Origin: Paracoccaceae bacterium
GTDB taxonomy: Bacteria; Pseudomonadota; Alphaproteobacteria; Rhodobacterales; Rhodobacteraceae
Direction: 5' to 3'
Assembly (NCBI GenBank): GCA_030625695.1
Contig: DAOUQK010000038.1
Span: forward strand, 1-16,584
DNA: 16,584 bases
Shown: positions 1-6,684 of the stretch, piece after piece
How positions within the stretch are numbered: position 1 is the stretch's first letter
Layout of the letters: every line of letters begins with the position of its first letter
Notes under the pieces: model-generated
Databases searched by the model: none
The model's input: only the letters and a program-made list of their open reading frames with translations
What the model was told of the DNA's origin: nothing
Program-made: the position numbers and the translations under genes

Positions 1-182
1 CCCAGGTGACTGTATGGGTTGGCAGCGATGAACGCCCGGCGTTTCTGGATCAGGCACGGTGGTTGGCCGAAGATTGGGGGGCAGATCACGTGATTGACCC
101 CGGCAAACACCATTTCGATGTGATTGACCCGTTGGGTGACCCAACAAGCGACATGGTGCATCGTCTGATTGGCGCGCAATAA
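1..182 (+). CDS. Alpha/beta hydrolase, C-terminal fragment (5' end outside window)
   Basis: An open frame enters from the left edge and stops at TAA 180-182, giving the last 59 residues of a protein. The stretch reads as the final part of an alpha/beta hydrolase fold: a strand ending VWVGSDE, where the acid residue of the triad usually sits, then a helix (FLDQARWLAEDWG), then GKHHFDVIDPL, which carries the histidine expected of the catalytic triad. This pattern resembles the kynurenine-formamidase/esterase-like alpha/beta hydrolases. The nucleophile elbow lies outside the window, so substrate and full length cannot be judged. It lies 147 bases upstream of the creatinase on the same strand, so a shared role in amide or small-nitrogen-compound metabolism is possible but is only inference. 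Confidence 0.7.
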   Translation, partial: QVTVWVGSDERPAFLDQARWLAEDWGADHVIDPGKHHFDVIDPLGDPTSDMVHRLIGAQ

Positions 183-329
183 GGCACAGGATAGGTCGCA
201 AACAAGCTTGCAGCGCTTGCATTTTCGCCGCAAATTGCCCAAGGGCACAGGCGATGGCGTCGCCGCATGGACCTCATGCGCCCAAGGCTGTCCTGAACGC
301 CGGGACCTTTCTGAGAAGGAGGGTCAACA
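183..329 (+). other. Intergenic region upstream of creatinase
   Basis: This 147-base stretch holds no convincing gene. It contains a short inverted repeat GGCGA-5-TCGCC at 250-264, a short GCCC-AA-GGGC element at 237-246, and a strong Shine-Dalgarno sequence (AAGGAGGG, 316-323) placed correctly for the creatinase ATG at 330. No clear -35/-10 pair is visible. The repeats are short enough to occur by chance. Confidence 0.4.
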
Positions 330-1550
330 ATGACCACACACCCCGAAATACGCCCCGAATCCTATCGCTTTCACAATGGTCAGAAGGCCAGACTGGCGTT
401 TGAAACGGCTGAATATAAGGCCCGCATCGCAGGTTTGCGGGCACAGATGGAAACGCTGGGCGTCCAGGCCGCCGTTTTCACGTCGATGCACAACATCGCC
501 TATTACTCGGGCTTTTTGCATTGCTCGTTCGGACGCCCCTATGGGTTGGTGGTGACCGCATCTGACTGTGTGACCATCAGTGCGGGCATCGACGCAGGCC
601 AGCCCTGGCGTCAGAGCTTTTGCGACAACATCACCTATACCGACTGGACCCGCGACAATTACTGGCGGGTGATTGCGTCGGTGGCGGGCACGGGCGGGGT
701 AATCGGTTATGAAGGTGATCACCTGACCTTGGTTCAGCGCGATAAGTTGGAGTTATTTCTGTCCCCGACCAAGGTGGTCGATCTGGCACCGGCCACCATG
801 CGCCAAAGAATGCACAAATCCCCGGCTGAAATCGCATTGATCCGCGCCGGCGCTGCCGTCGCTGACGTGGGCGGCTATGCCATCCGCGAGGCGATCAAAC
901 CGGGGGTGCGCGAGATTGACGTGGCCATGGCCGGGCGCGATGCAATGGAGGCCGAGATTGCCAAGCGGTTCCCGGACGCCGAATACCGCGATACCTGGGT
1001 TTGGTTTCAGTCGGGCATCAACACGGACGGGGCGCATAACCCGGTTACCAGTCGGGTGTTGGAACGTGGTGATATCCTGTCGCTGAATACTTTTCCGATG
1101 ATCTCGGGCTACTACACCGCCCTTGAACGCACCTTGTTTGTGCAAGAGGTCGACGCGGCGTCACTGGCCATATGGGAGGCAAATGTCGCAGCCCATGAAT
1201 ATGGCATGTCGTTGTTGATACCCGGCGCGGTTTGTTCGGAAGTGACCCAAAAGATCAATACCTTCCTGGCCGAACGCGATCTGCTGCAATACCGCACCTT
1301 TGGCTATGGTCATTCGTTCGGCGTTTTGTCGCATTATTACGGACGCGAGGCCGGGTTGGAGTTGCGCGAAGATATCGACACGGTGCTGGAACCGGGCATG
1401 GTTATTTCGATGGAGCCGATGTTGACGGTTGAGGCCGGAAAACCCGGCGCTGGTGGGTACCGCGAGCATGATATTCTGGTCATCACGGACAACGGCCAGG
1501 ACAACATCACCGGCTATCCTTATGGACCAGAGTTCAACGTAGTCGGCTAA
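330..1550 (+). CDS. Creatinase (creatine amidinohydrolase, EC 3.5.3.3)
   Basis: This 406-aa protein is a creatinase, the cytosolic enzyme that hydrolyses creatine to sarcosine and urea. It has the two-domain 'pita-bread' fold of the M24 family, but creatinase is not a metallopeptidase. Long stretches agree with my recollection of the Pseudomonas putida enzyme (about 403 aa): FTSxHNI near 50-55, HCSFGRPY at 64-71, QSGINTDGAHNPVT at 227-240, YYTALERTLF at 261-270, FGYGHSFG at 324-331, and SMEPM at 360-364 followed by GGYREHDI. The catalytic histidine (H232 in P. putida) corresponds to H236; E266, E362 and H380 also match at a constant offset of four. The metal-binding set of M24 peptidases is not fully kept, which argues against Xaa-Pro aminopeptidase. 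The start ATG has the Shine-Dalgarno AAGGAGGG seven bases upstream. The protein is complete and appears functional. No creatininase or sarcosine dehydrogenase gene is in the window. Confidence 0.95.
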   Translation: MTTHPEIRPESYRFHNGQKARLAFETAEYKARIAGLRAQMETLGVQAAVFTSMHNIAYYSGFLHCSFGRPYGLVVTASDCVTISAGIDAGQPWRQSFCDNITYTDWTRDNYWRVIASVAGTGGVIGYEGDHLTLVQRDKLELFLSPTKVVDLAPATMRQRMHKSPAEIALIRAGAAVADVGGYAIREAIKPGVREIDVAMAGRDAMEAEIAKRFPDAEYRDTWVWFQSGINTDGAHNPVTSRVLERGDILSLNTFPMISGYYTALERTLFVQEVDAASLAIWEANVAAHEYGMSLLIPGAVCSEVTQKINTFLAERDLLQYRTFGYGHSFGVLSHYYGREAGLELREDIDTVLEPGMVISMEPMLTVEAGKPGAGGYREHDILVITDNGQDNITGYPYGPEFNVVG

Positions 1551-1599
1551 GGTTTGGCCCGGTTAAGGGCATATTTAGCTTGACAGCAAATTGGCGATT

Positions 1600-1631
1600 C
1601 GATCGGCGTATCAGCGGATTCGCGCCGATCG
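1600..1631. repeat. 9-bp perfect inverted repeat CGATCGGCG / CGCCGATCG
   Basis: The arms are 1600-1608 and 1623-1631 with a 14-base loop. The stem is GC-rich, but it is not followed by a T tract, so a classic intrinsic terminator is unlikely. It starts 15 bases after the TTGACA at 1580-1585, so it could be an operator overlapping the promoter or a hairpin at the 5' end of the transcript. Which of these applies cannot be told from sequence alone. Confidence 0.5.
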
Positions 1632-1635
1632 TTAC

Positions 1636-1647
1636 ATCTAATTAGAT
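1636..1647. promoter_or_regulatory. Perfect 12-bp palindrome ATCTAATTAGAT (candidate operator)
   Basis: A fully symmetric 12-mer lies just downstream of the GC-rich inverted repeat. It is followed by a second small dyad, CAATT-5-AATTG, at 1649-1663. AT-rich symmetric dyads of this type are common binding sites for dimeric winged-helix or helix-turn-helix repressors. No regulator gene lies next to it, so its ligand protein is unknown. Confidence is limited to the symmetry itself. Confidence 0.35.
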
Positions 1648-1743
1648 ACAATTTTGCGAATTGTTTCCCGGTTACCATCAGTTCATCCAACCTTGAACAC
1701 GTTTCGACCACAATCGATTCCGACAATAGTGAAGGAACAATAA

Positions 1744-1779
1744 ATGCTTTGCAGACGAACAATCTGCTCTAGCCTCTAA
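1744..1779 (+). CDS. Possible 11-aa leader peptide upstream of the kinase
   Basis: ATG 1744 is preceded by AAGGA at 1732-1736, the best ribosome binding site in this intergenic region, with a normal seven-base gap. The frame encodes MLCRRTICSSL and stops at TAA 1777-1779, only 22 bases before the probable kinase ATG at 1802. The kinase start itself has no recognisable Shine-Dalgarno, so ribosomes ending on this leader could reinitiate on the kinase. There is no run of one amino acid as in classic attenuators. It may equally be a chance ORF. Confidence 0.25.
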   Translation: MLCRRTICSSL

Positions 1780-1801
1780 ATGAAAACCGAATTTGCCCGA
1801 T

Positions 1802-3202
1802 ATGCAGCACAACCTTATCCAAAACGCCGAAGAATTCCCCGACGAATTGCCGCCGGGCACCCAGTTATTGCATGGCCAGTACCAGATCGAACGCTATCTG
1901 ATACGCGGTGGGTTTGGCATCACCTATCTGGCGCTCGACAGTCTGGACCGGCGGGTGGTGATCAAGGAATGTTTCCCGCATATGATCTGTTGCCGGATGC
2001 ACGGTGAGGTTCAGGCCAGGCGGAGCGAACAGCAGGAGCAATTTAGCGCACTTCTGCGGCATTTCCTGCGCGAAGCCAGGCGGTTGGCGTATCTAAACCA
2101 CCCCAACATTGTGGGCGTTCATCAGGTCTTTGAAGAAAACAGCACCGCCTATATGGCGCTGGACCATGTGGACGGTATGGATTTGCTGAGCGTGGTCGAG
2201 GAAGACCCCAGGCGCCTGAGCCCTGACGTGATCCGCGACATGCTGACCAAAGCGCTGGGTGCGATCAGTTATGTCCATTCGCAAAGCATCCTGCACCGAG
2301 ACATTTCGCCGGATAACATCCTGCTGGACAAGCTGGACAACCTGACCCTGATCGACTTTGGCGCAGCAAAGGAACATGCGTCAAAGAAAGGGCGGGCAAT
2401 GTCTTCGCTGCTGGCGGTCAAGGACGGGTATTCGCCGCAAGAGTTTTATCTAAAGGACATCAACCAAGGCCCACCCAGCGATCTTTATGCACTTGGGGCC
2501 ACGTTTTATCATCTGATCACCGGACAGGCACCACCGGACAGTCAACAAAGACTGGCCGCAGTCGCCGCGAGTGCGAATGATCTGTTTGTGCCGCTGGAAA
2601 CCGAATCAGACGACTATACCCGCGAATTTCTGGGTGCCATCAACAAGGCCCTGGAACTCTTTCCTGAAGATCGAATTCAAACGGCCCACGACTGGATCGA
2701 GGCCATCGACCCTGAGCGGCGCAAGCAGGCCGCCATTACCCGTGCGGGCAAGGATAAAACCATCCGGATCAAAATCTCGCAGTTGGTGGCGGATACGAAC
2801 CGAAATTTACATAATTCTGAAAAACCTGAACCCCAAAAACGACAGGAGCCTGCCCAGGCAATCCACCCCGTTGGCGGCGCGGTTATAAGGACACCGGTCG
2901 ATGCCGGTAAATCATCCACCAAACCAGTGGATATTTTTGGCGATCCAATTGAAAACGTAGAGGCATGGCTTTGGGATCAAGACCGCATTGCAGCAAACCA
3001 GCAACCGCCAGGGCAGCACCATTCCGAGGTCAAGGCGATGTCCGTTCCTGGAACCCCTCCCGACTTTCACGATCCACTTGCCCCAGAGACAGAATCACCA
3101 AATCCACTGCCGCCGATTGGCGAACCACTGCGCCCGACTTTGCTTAGATCACTGATCGGGCGGTTGGTTGCGGTTGGATTTTACCCACCAAAACCTCATT
3201 GA
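1802..3202 (+). CDS. Ser/Thr protein kinase (Hanks type, PpkA-like catalytic domain)
   Basis: This 466-aa protein has a complete eukaryote-like kinase domain at about residues 26-300. Visible motifs are the glycine loop RGGFGITY (35-42), ATP-anchoring K55 in VVIKE, a helix-C glutamate near E91, the catalytic loop HRDISPDN (165-172), DFG at 185-187, and GYSPQEFY (209-216), the activation-segment end, where SPQE replaces APE. The GFGITY loop and SPQE-type segment are typical of the PpkA-like bacterial branch. Residues 300-466 are a Pro/Glu-rich, probably disordered tail with no membrane segment, so the kinase is likely cytosolic and has no extracellular sensor. The start is ambiguous: ATG 1802 is preferred, a TTG at 1793 is in frame, and neither has a clear Shine-Dalgarno. 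It is the first gene of the cassette and is followed 25 bases later by the FHA gene. I infer that it phosphorylates the FHA protein or the GTPases on threonine. Confidence 0.9.
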   Translation: MQHNLIQNAEEFPDELPPGTQLLHGQYQIERYLIRGGFGITYLALDSLDRRVVIKECFPHMICCRMHGEVQARRSEQQEQFSALLRHFLREARRLAYLNHPNIVGVHQVFEENSTAYMALDHVDGMDLLSVVEEDPRRLSPDVIRDMLTKALGAISYVHSQSILHRDISPDNILLDKLDNLTLIDFGAAKEHASKKGRAMSSLLAVKDGYSPQEFYLKDINQGPPSDLYALGATFYHLITGQAPPDSQQRLAAVAASANDLFVPLETESDDYTREFLGAINKALELFPEDRIQTAHDWIEAIDPERRKQAAITRAGKDKTIRIKISQLVADTNRNLHNSEKPEPQKRQEPAQAIHPVGGAVIRTPVDAGKSSTKPVDIFGDPIENVEAWLWDQDRIAANQQPPGQHHSEVKAMSVPGTPPDFHDPLAPETESPNPLPPIGEPLRPTLLRSLIGRLVAVGFYPPKPH

Positions 3203-3227
3203 ATACCTCAACAGGAAGGGAACGAGC

Positions 3228-4388
3228 ATGAAGTTCATCCGCAACATTATAGCCGAGAAGGCCAGCATGATCGAAGCCGGCCTAGACGTTGATACATATG
3301 CCCGGTCAGATATCGACCCGGACGTAGAAACTGATCTTAGACAGGCATTCGCAATCGGGCACCCCGACGATAACGCTGAGATTGACGCCGAGATTGGTAC
3401 CGAGGATGATATCGACGGGTCTGACCTGATGGCGGACGCCAATTCAGCGCCCGAATGGCCCGAAGATGACTCTTGCCTGCAATCTGACGTCCCTGCCGTG
3501 CCAGGTTTATTCGACGATGCGAGAGGCAAGGGCAACGTCGTGCCCAACCCAGGCGCAACACCGCCCGAAACCGATTCCGAAGAGTTGGTGCACACGATTT
3601 ATCAACCCGGTCCGCCCCTGTCTGAGGCCGCCGTGGCAGAATTGGACCTGGCCGAAGTCAGGTCGGCACAAGAAGCCCGCCAGAAATCCAGGCAGGAAGC
3701 CGCGCGGAAATCCATTCAGGAACAGATTGGCCAAGAAATGCCGATTTCGGCATTCCAGAAAATCATGCAACGCGAAACGGCATTGCCACAAGGGGAAGAC
3801 GCCTCGCAAAGGCAATATCCGAAAACGGCCCCCCCTGTTGCAAGATCGGCTCCGACCAAACCCGGACCGAACCAAGCGGCCCCACCGCGCAAAAAGGCAG
3901 GCCGGGTCAAAACCCGCCTGTTGGGGTTCGGCAATGACTTTGGCGGCGACCCTGATCTGTTTGCCAGCGGCGAAAACGCCGCCCCTGCCCCGCAAATCAA
4001 ATTCCCGGTTGGCTGGATCGTGGTGGTTTCCGGCCCCGGGCGTGGCACCGCCTTTACCCTGTTTGATGGCGTGTCCCAAATCGGGCGTGGCGAAGATCAG
4101 GCGGTTCGGCTGGACTTTGGCGACACCTCAATCTCGCGCTCGAACCACGCGGCGATTGCTTATGATCCGGAGCAGCAGAGTTTTTACCTTGGGCATGGTG
4201 GCAAGACCAACCTTGTGCGCCTGAACGGCAATCCGGTTTTAAGCACCGAACCCCTGGTGGATGGCGCAGAAATCCGGCTTGGGGAAACCACATTGCGCTT
4301 TGTCGGCCTGTGCGGTCCTGCGTTTGACTGGGGCAAAACCACAAGCGACGAGGGTGACGACGAGGGTGAAAATGCCCAATTCGGTTGA
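3228..4388 (+). CDS. FHA-domain protein with acidic N-terminal tail
   Basis: This 386-aa protein has one C-terminal forkhead-associated domain (about 262-360), a phosphothreonine-binding module. Visible FHA landmarks are IGR (285-287), SISRSNH (301-307) and VRLNG (330-334). The serine-to-histidine spacing is one residue longer than the usual SRxH. Residues 16-85 are strongly acidic (many Asp/Glu), 140-180 is a charged, probably coiled helix, and 195-255 is Pro/Ala/Lys-rich with a KTRLLGF peptide (228-234). The tail holds several Thr residues in acidic context (for example T115 in PPETDSEE) that could be kinase targets and intramolecular FHA ligands. The ATG at 3228 is chosen because AGGAAGGGA (3213-3221) sits six bases upstream; the frame stays open further 5' to a TTG at 3168, inside the kinase gene. 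The 3' end overlaps the phosphatase start by 17 bases. The likely role is a phospho-dependent scaffold or reader between the kinase and downstream GTPases (inference). Confidence 0.85.
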   Translation: MKFIRNIIAEKASMIEAGLDVDTYARSDIDPDVETDLRQAFAIGHPDDNAEIDAEIGTEDDIDGSDLMADANSAPEWPEDDSCLQSDVPAVPGLFDDARGKGNVVPNPGATPPETDSEELVHTIYQPGPPLSEAAVAELDLAEVRSAQEARQKSRQEAARKSIQEQIGQEMPISAFQKIMQRETALPQGEDASQRQYPKTAPPVARSAPTKPGPNQAAPPRKKAGRVKTRLLGFGNDFGGDPDLFASGENAAPAPQIKFPVGWIVVVSGPGRGTAFTLFDGVSQIGRGEDQAVRLDFGDTSISRSNHAAIAYDPEQQSFYLGHGGKTNLVRLNGNPVLSTEPLVDGAEIRLGETTLRFVGLCGPAFDWGKTTSDEGDDEGENAQFG

Positions 4389-5265
4389 ACTTACCTTTGA
4401 CGTGGCTTCTGCCATCTCGTTGGGACAGCGCGAATTTCAGGAAGACGCGATCATCTGCGACTTTCCCATCGGCGCGCCGTTGGGGTTTGCGGTGTTGTCG
4501 GACGGGATGGGCGGCCACGCGGCAGGGGACATTGCCAGCAAGATCGTCGTAACAGAAGTGTTTGCCGAACTGAAATTGCAAAGTGGCGACCCCAAGGCCA
4601 TGGAAGAGGACATTGCGGCCATTTTGCGGGGGGCCGCGACGTCTGCGAATGAATGTATACAGATGCACGCGAGCAACGAAAAATCAATGCGCGGCATGGG
4701 GGCCACGTTGGTCGCGCCGGTGTTGATGGCCGATCGCCTTTATTGGGTCTCGGTGGGTGATTCACCTTTGTTTCTGTTTCGCGACGGCACGTTGAAACAA
4801 CTGAATCAGGATCATTCCATGGCCCCCCAGATCGATTTTCTGGCCCGCACCGGCATGATGGAAACTGACGTAGCCACAAACCACCCTGACCGCCAATGCC
4901 TGACCTCGGTTCTGGCGGGGCGGGATATTGCCCGGATGGATTGCCCCAGAGCTGCCGTCAAACTGCGGCATGGGGACATTGTGATTGCCGCCAGTGATGG
5001 GTTGCAATTCCTTGAAGACAGCGAGATTTCAGAAGTATTGATTGAACACGCATTTGCCACCAGCGCCAAAATTTCAACCGGCTTGCTGCGCGCGCTAGAG
5101 CAATTGGACGATCCTGATCAGGATAATGTTTCGTTCTGCGTCATCAGGGTGCTGGACGGCACCAAACTGACGCGGAAAGCGACCGACAATGTCACGATCC
5201 TGGCCACGACGGCCAAGTCGGATGTGCCGATGATGTACGGGACGTCTTTGGATCGCCGCGCATGA
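4372..5265 (+). CDS. PP2C-family protein phosphatase (PppA/Stp-like)
   Basis: This 297-aa protein is a PP2C/PPM metal-dependent Ser/Thr phosphatase, expected to remove phosphates added by the adjacent kinase. The motifs are in order: GQREFQED (18-25, metal-ligand Asp), SDGMGGHAAGD (43-53), GMGATL (108-113), VGDSPLFL (128-135), NQDHS (145-149), ASDGL (207-211) and DQDNVSFCVI (249-258). All metal-binding aspartates appear present, so it should be active. Unusually, a second DNV motif (TDNVTILATT, 271-280) follows about 20 residues later. The start ATG at 4372 lies in a 17-base overlap with the FHA gene, with GAGGG placed a few bases upstream. The frame is open further upstream to 4261, but that part only mirrors the FHA gene. 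The stop overlaps the next ATG by four bases (ATGA at 5262-5265), indicating translational coupling. Confidence 0.93.
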   Translation: MPNSVELTFDVASAISLGQREFQEDAIICDFPIGAPLGFAVLSDGMGGHAAGDIASKIVVTEVFAELKLQSGDPKAMEEDIAAILRGAATSANECIQMHASNEKSMRGMGATLVAPVLMADRLYWVSVGDSPLFLFRDGTLKQLNQDHSMAPQIDFLARTGMMETDVATNHPDRQCLTSVLAGRDIARMDCPRAAVKLRHGDIVIAASDGLQFLEDSEISEVLIEHAFATSAKISTGLLRALEQLDDPDQDNVSFCVIRVLDGTKLTRKATDNVTILATTAKSDVPMMYGTSLDRRA

Positions 5266-6497
5266 ACGCGATTCTGGCCACCTCAACCGTGCAACAGCAG
5301 TTGGAAAATGCACTGGAGACCGGTCACGTCCCGGACGAAGAAAAACGCCGCGCAGCCCAGTTGCTGAAACGGCTGCAATCACCGGTCCGGGTTGTTCTGA
5401 TTGGCAGGCGAGGATCGGGTAAATCGCGACTGATCAACCTGCTGACGGGCATGACGATAGTTCCCGACACAGCGGCCTTGCCACCATTGGAAGTCAGGTA
5501 CGGGCCAGCAGAACGCACCGTCCACCTGATGGCCGACGGGTCGGAACAAAGCCTGAAAGGAATGCATCTGGACCAAGAGGTACCAGTTGAAGCGGCCATT
5601 ATCCGCGCCGAATTACCCTTGCCAATCCTGAAACGATTGTCCCTGACCGAGATCTGCCTGGAAGGAAATCCAAGCGACCAGCAGACAATGGCCGAATGGG
5701 CGATGAACCAAGCCGACATCGTCCTTTGGTGTAGTCAGTCTTTTGACGCACAGGAAAGCGCGCTTTGGGCATCTGCCGGGGAAACCTTGAAAGGTCACAG
5801 TTTTCTGGTGCTGACCAAGGCCGATCAACTGCAAATGAAAGGTGTTTTGTCCGCGCGTATTGACCAGTTGGAAGACAGTGTTGGGGATGCATTTTCCCGC
5901 GTGCTCCCGGTCGCCACCATTCAGGCCATATCGGCCAATTCAACTGACGGCACACGCGACGAAAACCTTTGGGCGGCAAGTGGCGGCAAGGCGCTGATGG
6001 ATGGGGTCTTGCATTTGGTCGCGACCGGGCGACGTGCCGACGCCGACAATGCGATGATATTTCTAAGACGTAATGCCCAGAGAGTTCCGGCCAATGCCCT
6101 TCACCCTGCACCACAGGAAACGCCCCCTATCGCGCCACCAGTACCGGTCAAACCCGACAGTGCATCCGACGAAATGCCCGATACGCAGGTCTTTCGCGAC
6201 GCTTTGGAATTTCTGCAACAGCGCGCCGATCAAATGCTGCGGGCTTCGCGGGCTAAGGGCATTGATAGCCCAAGTTTAGTGCTGGATCACTGTTTGGAAA
6301 CCAGCACCACGCTGACCGAGATCATCATGGAGGCCGAAACCTGTGATACAGTGCTTTGCGACATTCAGGACGATACCGTGGAATGTGGCGATATGATTGT
6401 CCTGTACCAACTTGAAAATACCGACGATGCCGCGTTGGACGCCGTCACATTGCTACTGCAACTCAAAAAAGAGATGGCGGTCGCCATTTCCGCCTAA
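5262..6497 (+). CDS. Small GTPase-like protein with degenerate G motifs
   Basis: This 411-aa protein has a P-loop GTPase domain at about 43-255. Walker A is GRRGSGKS (48-55), the G4-like motif is LTKADQL (184-190) and a G5-like ISA follows (223-225). The G3 motif (DxxG) is not recognisable; the expected place reads ICLEGNPSD (131-139). The switch I threonine seen in the paralogue downstream (TATRLPP) is also not kept (DTAALPP here). Residues 280-305 form a Pro-rich linker, and 306-411 form a separate, mainly helical and acidic C-terminal domain that I do not recognise. Similar blocks (LPP-x-V-x-YG; ADxVxWC; ESALW/EAATW) show it is a paralogue of the 8760-9641 GTPase. It probably binds nucleotide but may hydrolyse it poorly, acting as a regulatory partner (inference). 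Its ATG overlaps the phosphatase stop by four bases. Confidence 0.8.
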   Translation: MNAILATSTVQQQLENALETGHVPDEEKRRAAQLLKRLQSPVRVVLIGRRGSGKSRLINLLTGMTIVPDTAALPPLEVRYGPAERTVHLMADGSEQSLKGMHLDQEVPVEAAIIRAELPLPILKRLSLTEICLEGNPSDQQTMAEWAMNQADIVLWCSQSFDAQESALWASAGETLKGHSFLVLTKADQLQMKGVLSARIDQLEDSVGDAFSRVLPVATIQAISANSTDGTRDENLWAASGGKALMDGVLHLVATGRRADADNAMIFLRRNAQRVPANALHPAPQETPPIAPPVPVKPDSASDEMPDTQVFRDALEFLQQRADQMLRASRAKGIDSPSLVLDHCLETSTTLTEIIMEAETCDTVLCDIQDDTVECGDMIVLYQLENTDDAALDAVTLLLQLKKEMAVAISA

Positions 6498-6531
6498 AAC
6501 CCAATCTATTTTGCGCTTGGAGGTCAGAAAC

Positions 6532-6684
6532 TTGCCCCAATCCAGCCATAATCCGACGCTACAGTCAAGCTTGATGGCGTTAACCCCGCCACAAGAACAA
6601 CGGGGTTCTGGGCCGCAATTCCAAGGAGTCCCACAGGGCCCCCAACGACGCGCAAAGCGTAACAGGCTGGCAGGTTTAGTATGA
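6532..6684 (+). CDS. Small basic Pro/Gln-rich protein (50 aa, TTG start)
   Basis: Between the first GTPase and the dynamin-like gene lies an ORF that would be missed by ATG-only calling. A strong ribosome binding site, GGAGG (6519-6523), stands eight bases before TTG 6532. The frame encodes 50 residues and its TGA stop (6682-6684) overlaps the dynamin-like ATG (6681) in an ATGA junction, the same coupling used elsewhere in the operon. The product is rich in Gln, Pro and Gly, with a basic C-terminal end (QRRAKRNRLAGLV), and has no membrane segment or known domain. An internal ATG at 6574 would give 36 residues. The dynamin-like gene has only a weak Shine-Dalgarno of its own, so translation of this frame may serve mainly to deliver ribosomes to it. 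Function unknown. Confidence 0.5.
   Translation: MPQSSHNPTLQSSLMALTPPQEQRGSGPQFQGVPQGPQRRAKRNRLAGLV
6582..6607 (+). repeat. Intra-operon inverted repeat AACCCCG / CGGGGTT
   Basis: Arms at 6582-6588 and 6601-6607 flank a 12-base loop, 74 bases before the dynamin-like start and inside the small ORF. There is no T tract after it, so it is not an intrinsic terminator. It could be an mRNA hairpin that tunes stability or translation between the first and second GTPase genes, but coding constraint or chance can also explain it. Confidence 0.35.

Larger units (their letters stand above)
1551..1801 (+). other. Intergenic region between creatinase and kinase cassette
   Basis: This 251-base, comparatively AT-rich region separates the creatinase from the kinase operon and probably holds the cassette promoter. 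In order it contains: a weak GCCC-GGTTAA-GGGC hairpin followed by ATATTT (1557-1576), possibly a poor terminator for creatinase; TTGACA at 1580-1585, a perfect -35 hexamer but with no good -10 at 16-18 bases; a 9-bp inverted repeat; a 12-bp palindrome; and an 11-codon ORF with its own ribosome binding site (separate entries). No structural RNA is recognised. Confidence 0.5.

Noticed and set aside
330..1550. Annotation of the M24-fold protein as Xaa-Pro aminopeptidase or ectoine hydrolase
   Set aside because: Close motif-by-motif agreement with creatinase, including its catalytic His and Glu positions at constant offset, makes creatinase the better call.
1563..1576. CtrA site upstream of the kinase (TTAA-7-TTTA)
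   Set aside because: The second half deviates and lacks the flanking G/C of the TTAAC-N5-GTTAA form; it lies just after the creatinase stop and far from the kinase start.
1780..2007. 75-codon + strand ORF starting at ATG 1780
   Set aside because: It overlaps the kinase glycine-loop region out of frame and its composition (Arg/Pro-rich) is that of a frame shadow. It has no family resemblance.
3466..4224. 252-codon + strand ORF within the FHA gene, and the 190-codon - strand ORF opposite it
   Set aside because: Both are alternative frames of a GC-rich, low-complexity coding region. The FHA frame has recognisable domain motifs and a good ribosome site.
1802..5265. The kinase/FHA/PP2C trio as part of a type VI secretion locus
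   Set aside because: No Hcp, VgrG, TssB/C, TssJ-M or ClpV-like gene is in the window, and the downstream genes are GTPases and Roadblock-like proteins. The trio alone is not diagnostic. A T6SS elsewhere in the genome cannot be excluded.
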